DNA from: Pohlia nutans
Taxonomy: Eukaryota > Streptophyta > Bryopsida > Bryales > Mniaceae
Reading direction: 5' to 3'
Assembly (NCBI GenBank): GCA_022496805.1
Contig: CM040094.1
Location: 7,463,501 to 7,527,500, forward strand
DNA length: 64,000 nt
In this document: piece by piece, positions 57,651-64,000 of the stretch
How positions within the stretch are numbered: position 1 is the first letter of the stretch
Layout: every line of letters begins with the position of its first letter
The notes under the pieces: model-generated
Databases searched by the model: none
Seen by the model: only the letters and a program-made list of their open reading frames with translations
Told to the model about the DNA's origin: nothing
Position numbers and translations under genes: made by a program

Positions 57651-58799
57651 TTAACCCCTAAACGCCCCTGCCTCCAGAAACTGGATCACGAACAGATTCA
57701 AAGCCTTATAACTTTCTCATACAACCTTGGATGATTTTCATCCAAGTCACCTTTGAAAGCCTGTTAAATTCTCTACCAATTGCAATAAATCTCTTGTAAT
57801 GGGGGAAACTTAGTAGTGTGAGCGTAGAGCGGAGAGCAGAGTTTGGAGAGCGCAGATTTTCTTTTCTAGAAATCTTTTTTGATAAGAAAAGTGCCTACGA
57901 CCGTGGACATTGGGTAAGTTTTAGCTAAAATTTGAAAACGTTGGGTTATTTTTAGCAAAAAAAAGTAATAGATTTTTGATGATTTTCCACGGCATTATTT
58001 ATGAAAAACTATGCATTTTACTTTTTGTATGATTTACAAATAAATTAGGGCTGACGTCATCATTAAAAACCAATAAAAGTGCAAATTATACAAGGATACA
58101 ATGTTTATAAAACCAACACCAAAAACCTTATGTAAAATCCAAATCAAACCAAAACATAAGGAGCTTAAGTCACCACAATCTAGAAGCCTAATCAAGGGCT
58201 TGGATTCCTCTCAAGTTCATTATCCTTGCCCTGCTCAGCCTCTATATTCAAAATACCATATATTGCGCTATCAAACGTGTCAGAACTGCAACATGGAGGT
58301 AGAGAAGTTGCAACCGCTTGTTGATGGGCAGCTTCACCCTCGGGGGAGGCACTCCCTTGTATATTTTGCATACACGTGCGATAATGACCTATTTATTTGG
58401 GGGGTTATTTACCTTGCAAAAAATATTATAACTTATAAGGTGATGGTATTTTACATGTAAAAAGCCTGAGAATATTATATGTGATGGTATTTTACATGTA
58501 AACATGTTTCACTTTTTTAAAATCCCCTATTTTACAAGTACATTTTTTACAAAATTTATCTACAATGAATATATTGGACCCTATTTTTTATTGCACGTTG
58601 TTTCTAAAATTTTCGCCAGTGAACCCCCCGAGGCTTCAGCTTCAGAAACATTCGATAGCAATTTGTATCCCCTCAGACAGCTTCTAAACAAGCTCGAATG
58701 GAGAACACGGATGGGGCTCGCCCGTGGAACTCTGGACACAAGAATAGAATTGAAAGCAAAACAATTAGCAAGGAAGGAGAAGAGAATAAGATGAACCAT
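57651..58799. other. Unpaired TTAA-element end, then unassigned DNA
   Basis: TTAACCCCTAAACGCCCCTG (57651) is a TTAA-class left end without a located right end. A GC-richer patch at 58610-58790 has an open frame (…ASEPPEASASETFDSN, TRMGLARGTLDTRIELKAKQ) that could be an exon or gene fragment; I do not recognise it. The perfect repeat GTGATGGTATTTTACATGTA occurs at 58440 and 58481. Confidence 0.3.
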
Positions 58800-59091
58800 T
58801 AGGAGAAATATGTAGTCACAAAGGGGCCCTTGCCTTTGGCACGTGCTGAAAAATTTAGGCGAAACCGTGCACTTTACAAGAGGGCACCAATGGTGCTACC
58901 ATGGCTGCCAGCACTGCAGTTCCGTGGGTCGCGCCAATCGACGCTGCCAACACTGCCAGCACTACGGCTTCTGACGCTATCAGCGGGCAGCAACTGCATC
59001 AATGGGATTACACAAAAGGGGTACTTAGGCAGCTGGTTCACCTACCACGGGCTGGCTTACAGGGCCCCTTTGGGACCCCATTTTTCTCCTA
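58800..59091. mobile_element. Miniature TIR element, 292 bp (copy 2)
   Basis: Second copy of 39911-40204, about 85-90% similar by eye. The termini are TAGGAGAAATATGTAGTCAC and the inverse of GGGACCCCATTTTTCTCCTA. TA on both sides; a longer duplication is not evident here. Confidence 0.75.
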
Positions 59092-59783
59092 TTGAATGTT
59101 TAATGTGCGAATTGAAAAAACTAACTTACTTACGGTGCCTCTGGCGTCGTACAAGCTTCAAAGGATGCTCCTTAGATGCATAGTAGGCTTGGGTGGAGGC
59201 ATTGGATCCCGCATAGGGCAAAGGATGGCCTCAAAGATCTTTGTGTCCGCCTCCAATGCCACAATGTGGCTTCATCCTCGCGATACATACTAATCGAAGC
59301 ACCTAGATGAAAAAGGATTGAATGAAAAAAATAATAATGAGAAGTGCATGAAATGAAGAACAAAGACAATACAAAGAAGGTAAGGGAGAAACTTGTGAAT
59401 GCGTGCCAATCCAAGACAATGTTGTGCCTTTGAGTGAGATGATGTGGATGATGATGCTCAAGAATTCTTTGCGCTACTTCCAAGCCCCTCTTCATGCCAC
59501 TATGCTATCCTTGAGGAGTTGGTATCTTTAGCCGTGAAATTGTGAAGGAGGGAATCTTTCTCAAGTAAGAAGCCCAACTTTTGCCTTCTACACGGTGAGA
59601 GAGGTGCCATGGCCCACAAGCACCTTGATAAAAAAACACTTTGTCTACAAAAAAACCCACATATTTAGTGACATAGAGATGAGATTGAAACTTGAAGTGA
59701 AATAGGTGGAGAAGAGGAAAAAATTTACAAACATCTTAGAATCCTGATTGAAGGTAAGGTGAAGGTTATTTATTGACACCCCA
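59092..59783. other. Flank downstream of the 115-aa minus-strand gene
   Basis: The segment 59640-59783, read on the minus strand, is the likely 3' untranslated end of the gene at 59784. TTGGTGGAGGCATTGGATCC…GGATGGC (59190-59235) is GC-richer and unassigned. Confidence 0.35.
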
Positions 59784-60223
59784 CTAATCTCTTGCCACAC
59801 TCCAAATAGCCCCCTTACACCAATTCCAAAGCTCCTTGTGCACCTTGAGGTCATCACCGTGTATGATCACATGGACACCGTTGTCGTGGAGATGATCTTC
59901 ATCAAATGTAAAGAGATCATCCATGTAAAACTCACTATGGCGGTTCCACATGGAAATGTCTAAGGGGGAGCTAGAGATGGCGAGCACTAGGAGGTTCTTA
60001 GAAACATCTGCAAGGATGAGGTCGATGTCAGAGTGGGACTTGGGCTTCCTTGTGTTGGAGCGAGAGCGGCCGCCTCCAACCTAGAAAACAAAAAACAATT
60101 GTCAAGCAAAGAAGATGAATGCTTGAATGGGGAAAAAAAAAATGAAAGAATGTGAAAGGTATAAACTCTTACCTTGACAAAGAACTCATCAATTTGGAAG
60201 TCGCTGTAGAAGTCGCTCGACAT
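59784..60223 (-). CDS. Two-exon small gene of unknown function, 115 aa
   Basis: Exon 1 is 60223-60173 (MSSDFYSDFQIDEFFVK). A 92-bp intron (60172-60081) has a GTAAGAG donor and a TTTTCTAG acceptor. Exon 2 is 60080-59784, in phase, ending in TAG. The joined product starts acidic, has a basic RSRSNTRKPKSHSD segment around residues 22-35, then a hydrophobic LILADVSKNLLVLAISS. The last 60 residues are rich in W, H, D and E (HSEFYMDDLFTFDEDHLHDN, WNWCKGAIWSV). I do not recognise the family. The intact phase across a canonical intron and the protein-like composition argue for a real gene, or for a transposon-carried one. An upstream out-of-frame ATG lies 9 bp before the start. Confidence 0.5.
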
Positions 60224-60600
60224 CCTCCATGTTAATAGGTCGCACTAATGAGAGCTCGCAAACAAAAAAGAGGAATATCTAGGCGAGACTTCTCCACTGG
60301 CCGAATCCAAAGGCAGTTGATAATGGCATTGCATTCTTTCTTCTGCTTGATACAGATGGAGACCTCGCTCCCATCTAGGTTGGCAGTCTCTATAGGCTCC
60401 TTGATAGGTGAAAGTCGAGTAGAAACCCACCAACATGGAATTTAGTACAAAACAAACCGTAATTATTCAAACAAATGGCTTATAAACCAAATGGTTTAAG
60501 TACAAGTGCATAAATGTATGTGGATATCTACATCGACAAAGATCAAGGTAAACTAAGTCGAGGAGACCATCTAGGCGTTTCTCTGGCCCGGGTACGTGTC
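60224..60600 (-). other. Possible upstream exon or 5' region
   Basis: On the minus strand a frame through 60430-60250 reads LSPIKEPIETANLDGSEVSI and CNAIINCLWIRPVEKSRLDI, which looks protein-like. It meets a stop before the ATG at 60223. It could be an upstream exon of the same locus or a remnant; no splice sites were settled. Confidence 0.25.
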
Positions 60601-61017
60601 GAACCTCGTTTTTCCTGGAAGTAGCCAGTTAGGACTTTGGGATAGCTAGGAGTAGCCAGAATCTCCATAAATAAGCGCGTGAGTGGCTATAATCGCACAT
60701 TTAGTTATTTGTGAGGAAGAAGCGCTCGCGCACACTATAGAGTTATTGCTAGGGCTTCTGGAATTCCGGATTAGGAGGGGGTTCCCGGACGGGTCAGGGT
60801 ATCCGAACTGGGAACCGGGTGGCATGGACGGGTCATTGCTGGACCCGGCCGCATTTCGCGCCTTGAAATGGGCGGCGTACTGTTCATCCCAGCGCAACAC
60901 GTCCAGCCCTCCATGACCTCACATTTTTGTGTTTCCGCACTCCGTGAGTGGTGGAGACTGGAGAAGAGCGACCGGACGGCGAGCAACTCTTCTGGGAGCT
61001 TAGGCGGAGCGCACAAA

Positions 61018-61020
<3 letters not shown>
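60601..61020. other. GC-rich stretch, unassigned
   Basis: Open on several frames in both strands (for example minus LDVLRWDEQYAAHFKARNAA then PPGSQFGYPDPSGNP around 60900-60770). A GC-rich segment next to a (CT)n tract on the minus strand resembles a plant 5' leader. No start, splice site or domain could be fixed. Confidence 0.25.

Positions 61021-61081
<61 letters not shown>
61021..61081. repeat. (GA)n microsatellite, about 30 units
   Basis: Uninterrupted GAGAGA… run. Frames crossing it give serine-leucine or arginine-glutamate repeats and are not genes. Confidence 0.95.
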
Positions 61082-61085
<4 letters not shown>

Positions 61086-61123
61086 CCACCAACCCCTGGT
61101 GTGCAATTCTCTGATTAGAAAGT

Positions 61124-61298
61124 GAGACCTGGTATGTCACATTCTTTGAACAGAGTTGCATACCAGGCTCTACTTTCGGGCAAATGCTTACAAAAGTGAT
61201 TCTTGATGATTTGCCATTACATTCGTGATGGTGTCACTGTGAGTACATTATGAACTTGTGTGTGATTAGTAGTCGACCATAGTAGATCTACTATGGTG
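61124..61298. repeat. Hairpin and 22-bp palindrome beside the retroelement 3' end
   Basis: GAGACCTGGTATG (61124-61136) pairs with CATACCAGGCTCT (61159-61171) at 12 of 13 positions around a 22-nt loop. A perfect 22-bp palindrome (half-site ACCATAGTAGA) lies at 61277-61298, 17-38 bp past the RT stop codon. Confidence 0.7.
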
Positions 61299-61314
61299 AT
61301 AGACTTCTCAATAA

Positions 61315-63515
61315 CTAGTATGTGTGCATAGGGTACGTGTCAAGGAGGTGTACAGCATGTATGATGTCAACCTGTGAGGCTGGGAAATGGCTTGTTTTAA
61401 GCCATGATATTATGCTATTTCGAAGCCTGTATTCTTGAAAGCCATTTGAAACCATGGTGTGGATCAATAAGTTGATCTCTTGTACCGCCGCTAGTGTGGT
61501 ATTAGAGACGTATAAAATCGGTAGAACCTGTGAGAGGATAATGTTGTAAGACTGTTTTATAGGTCGATTGGACTGGAACTTAATGAACTGCGTGTAGCTG
61601 AATGGTAAGTCACGTCTTTTGTCATATTTTCGCATTGCGAAGGTTCCAGGATGTCCCAAGTCAAGATGAATCTGAAGATTCATGAAATTGGCAGCCACTC
61701 CCCTTGTTGGGTAGTCCGGGGCGTATGCAGTAATCTCAGTTTTGATTTCCAAAATGTTGAGCGGGTAGACCCAGAAAGGGTTACTTGCAATTCTTGGTTG
61801 TGATGAGCAGAGAAAATCCCTAGGGTTTTGTACATTGAACCAGCAAAGGTCGTCAATGTATCGAAATGCAAATTGGAATTTGGACAATAAATTTGTCCGA
61901 CCCAGCCGAGCCAGTCTCTGTATAAATTGGACCTCATAGGATAAGAGGTACATGTTGCACCACACGGGTGAGCATGAGAATCCCATAGGGATGCCTTTCA
62001 CTTGCTTCCACACTCTATCGCCTAGAGTGACGAAACAGTGTGAGCTAAGCCAGGCTTGTAACGCGATAAGGCGTTCCTGTGGCATCAGAATCCATTGGCC
62101 ATTCTTAGGTGCAGAGGGATACCAATGGGCGGAGATGGAAAGACCATCGGTTGCAATTTTGATCCAGAGATTGGTTTGGGACTTTGGATGTGATTTTGCA
62201 GCTTCTCGATATGCATGGCGAATGATAAATTTCAGTGCATCCAACAGGTTGTCTTCGCCTTCCAGAGGGATCGATTCGTAACATCTCGTTACGTCGGCCA
62301 CATAAACATCTGTGATCTGGTGAGGCATGTTGAGGGTGACTTGTAGAATAGAATCTACGATCCAGAAAATCGATGTGTTGCACCGTAGGATGTTACGGTA
62401 ACCCTCAATCGTGTCGCGAGCCCATGATTTAAATGATTCCAATATTGTCATGGATGCCACCGTGATGAGCTTGGCAATCTGGGTGAATATAGTTTGGAAG
62501 GCGTTTGTGAGCCACCTATATTTTTGCTTGTGCTGTTTGAAACTTGCCATCAAAAATGGTAGCGCGTTAAAAGCAGGGGGAGCTTCAGGAGAATTTGCAG
62601 TAGCTCCGTCTTTACTTCGTCCAGAATTGACGTGGGAAGAGCCCATAGTTTCCTGGTCCTGCATGGTGAGAAATCCTCCCCCATAAGCCTGTCGTAGGCT
62701 TGAAGACGAATGTGGCGTATGCACATGAAACATGCATTGTTATTTGCTTTGTCTAGACCAGACACAAACAGGTGGGATAGTAACCATTCCAGCTCGTTTT
62801 TAACTACTGGATTGTCAAATAAAAAAGGCCCAGATGATTTAAATCCAAACTTGTTGCATCGAGTAGCACCTTGCAACTTAGCAAGGCTAGTGCCTTGAAG
62901 GAAATCGATGGCTTTCGCCAGATCAAGATTGTACTCATATAAGCGAAGCATGCTGTATAGCCGGGCGAACGCATCCGTAGCTACTGATATTGTCTCCTTG
63001 AGGTCGGTAGGCCTGAGGGGAATATGGTTCAAGCCCATGCATAGGGCTGACCTTAGTAGAGGATGCTGAACGATGTTCAGATCCGTAGTTCTTACATGCA
63101 TAACTGGGTTGTTCATGTGAGAGAATTCTTTGGCTGTCAAAGGGTCCAGGAAGGCATGGAATCGTTGTGCAGACGAGCACAAACATTTAGCACTGTCATC
63201 CAACAAGTGAACAAATGAAAATTGTTTGAAAACCATGGATGGTTTATAAACTTTTGAAGCAAGATTACAGTCATACGTCCAAGAAAAAGCGATATGGTCT
63301 AGTGATACTAGATCGATCAAGTCAAAATGAGCTAGTACCTCAGTGAATAGCTGCCTAATATTTAACCATTCCAACGCCCTGCTGGAGTAAAAGATAGGTA
63401 AATACTTGATTCCTTCTGTCTTCTTGTGAGTCTCAAGTTTGACACGTCCATATGCGTCTGTTGTGAGAATGCGACTTTGACCTGCGCATGAGGAAGCTAA
63501 AGTTAGACATCCATG
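61315..63515 (-). pseudogene. Penelope-like reverse transcriptase, one frameshift, no endonuclease seen
   Basis: About 733 codons in two frames. The N-terminal part (63515-about 62575) includes GLNHIPLRPTDL and GLDKANNNACFMC, matching the N-terminal and RT1 (ADKGG-like) regions of Penelope-like elements. The C-terminal part (about 62575-61315) has motif A DVTRCYESIP, motif B KGIPMGFSCSPVWCN, motif C FRYIDDLCW and a thumb region (KYDKRRDLPFSYTQFIKFQS) typical of the group. The catalytic aspartates are present. The frames join at a CTCCCCCTG run near 62575, where one lost C explains the break. After the thumb the frame stops at HTY with no GIY-YIG domain. No ATG opens the frame before 63374; it overlaps the preceding ORF by 13 nt in the -1 frame. 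Confidence 0.75.
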
Positions 63516-64000
63516 TCATCCCAGTCAAGGATGCGGGCCTTCATAGTCTTGCCATCGAATCGTGGTGTGGTCCTCGATGAAGTAGCACTATTATTGGTGT
63601 TGTGAGGGGACCGACTAGACACGTTGGAGAAGCTGGGAGATGGTGCGCTGGTCATTGGGCTTGACTCTGGTGTGTGGCCACCCTGTCCGTCGCTCCTGGA
63701 ATCACCAGCAGTTCGACGTGTTGGAGTCAGAAAGACGAATGCCTCATTTGGATTGGCAGGTTGAGCTTGGGGGCGGTAGTTTCGGTTGTACCCACCACGA
63801 CCACCGCGTGATGTGCCTCGTGATGCGTAGCCATTATGTCCACCTCGACCATAACGTGGCGCGGAACGTGAAGCACCTGGACTAGCATCCGGGGTCACAT
63901 TCAAATTCATTTTCGCCCATGATCTTTTCCCATTTGGTCCGGGACTAGGGGTTCCAGGATTGGCCAGTGTGAAGCTGGCAGGTTTCAGGAGTCTCAATTT
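63503..64000 (-). CDS. First ORF of the retroelement: RGG/serine-rich, partial
   Basis: Open from the window edge to TAA at 63503, so the N-terminus is missing. An RGG-type region (YGRGGHNGYASRGTSRGGRG, then GYNRNYRPQ) is followed by a serine/proline/threonine-rich stretch and an acidic end, ILDWDDMDV. RGG repeats usually bind RNA, so a gag-like or nucleic-acid-binding role for the element is plausible; this is inference. It abuts and overlaps the RT frame, which suggests one transcript. Confidence 0.5.
   Translation of the reverse strand, partial: KLRLLKPASFTLANPGTPSPGPNGKRSWAKMNLNVTPDASPGASRSAPRYGRGGHNGYASRGTSRGGRGGYNRNYRPQAQPANPNEAFVFLTPTRRTAGDSRSDGQGGHTPESSPMTSAPSPSFSNVSSRSPHNTNNSATSSRTTPRFDGKTMKARILDWDDMDV

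Noticed and set aside
4534..57654. TTAACCCCTAAA motifs as interstitial telomeric repeats (CCCTAAA)
   Set aside because: The motif never occurs in tandem; it is always a single terminus paired with its complement and bounded by TTAA.
60771..61125. Open frames through 61021-61081 with long serine-leucine or arginine-glutamate repeats
   Set aside because: They are translations of the (GA)n microsatellite.
1..64000. tRNA, rRNA or snoRNA genes
   Set aside because: Nothing with a convincing cloverleaf or known conserved core was seen on either strand by eye.

Overview
The window looks like a gene-poor, AT-rich stretch of a large land-plant nuclear genome. The evidence is one well-formed multi-exon GARP/G2-like transcription factor gene (45032-49803, + strand, five exons, about 426 aa), plant-type transposon families (CACTA, Stowaway, PIF/Harbinger-like and Mutator-like miniature elements, LINE 3' ends) and canonical GT-AG introns. 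The scarcity of LTR retrotransposons and the presence of Tc1-like and Penelope-like sequences make a seed-free lineage such as a lycophyte or fern plausible. That is inference only; no marker in the window fixes the lineage.

Layout. Positions 1-44000 are almost entirely layered transposable elements. The dominant class is a set of short non-autonomous elements (79 bp to about 1.2 kb) that start TTAACCC(C/T)T(A/T)A and end with the reverse complement, each flanked by a shared TTAA. About twenty complete copies of several internally unrelated families can be bounded. They nest in one another and in other elements, and one insertion can be checked against unfilled paralogous sites. The termini and target site resemble the piggyBac superfamily, but no transposase of that type is in the window. 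One copy (36485-38658) is itself interrupted by a 1609-bp Tc1-like element with perfect 26-bp inverted repeats and an almost intact DD34E transposase broken by one stop codon. Other landmarks are a pair of 2.2-2.5 kb inverted arms (15425-17957 and 23713-25868), about 1.15 kb of uninterrupted 8-bp repeat ending in its own inverse (32368-33570), and a 1.3-1.5 kb tandem duplication (39589-42325).

Positions 44000-50400 hold the GARP gene with a TATA-like box and a small retroposon in the presumed leader. Positions 50400-59800 return to miniature elements and unassigned DNA. At 59784-60223 (minus) a small two-exon gene of unknown function (115 aa) can be assembled. At the right edge (61315-64000, minus) lies a retroelement: an RGG-rich first ORF that runs off the window, overlapping a second ORF with a Penelope-like/telomerase-like reverse transcriptase. 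The second ORF has no visible GIY-YIG endonuclease and is broken by one frameshift in a run of C.

The single gene of clear cellular function is the GARP factor, probably a repressor because it ends in an LxLxL (EAR-type) motif. The rest of the window is best read as a record of nested insertions. All calls are by eye; copy numbers, identities and lineage need similarity searches.
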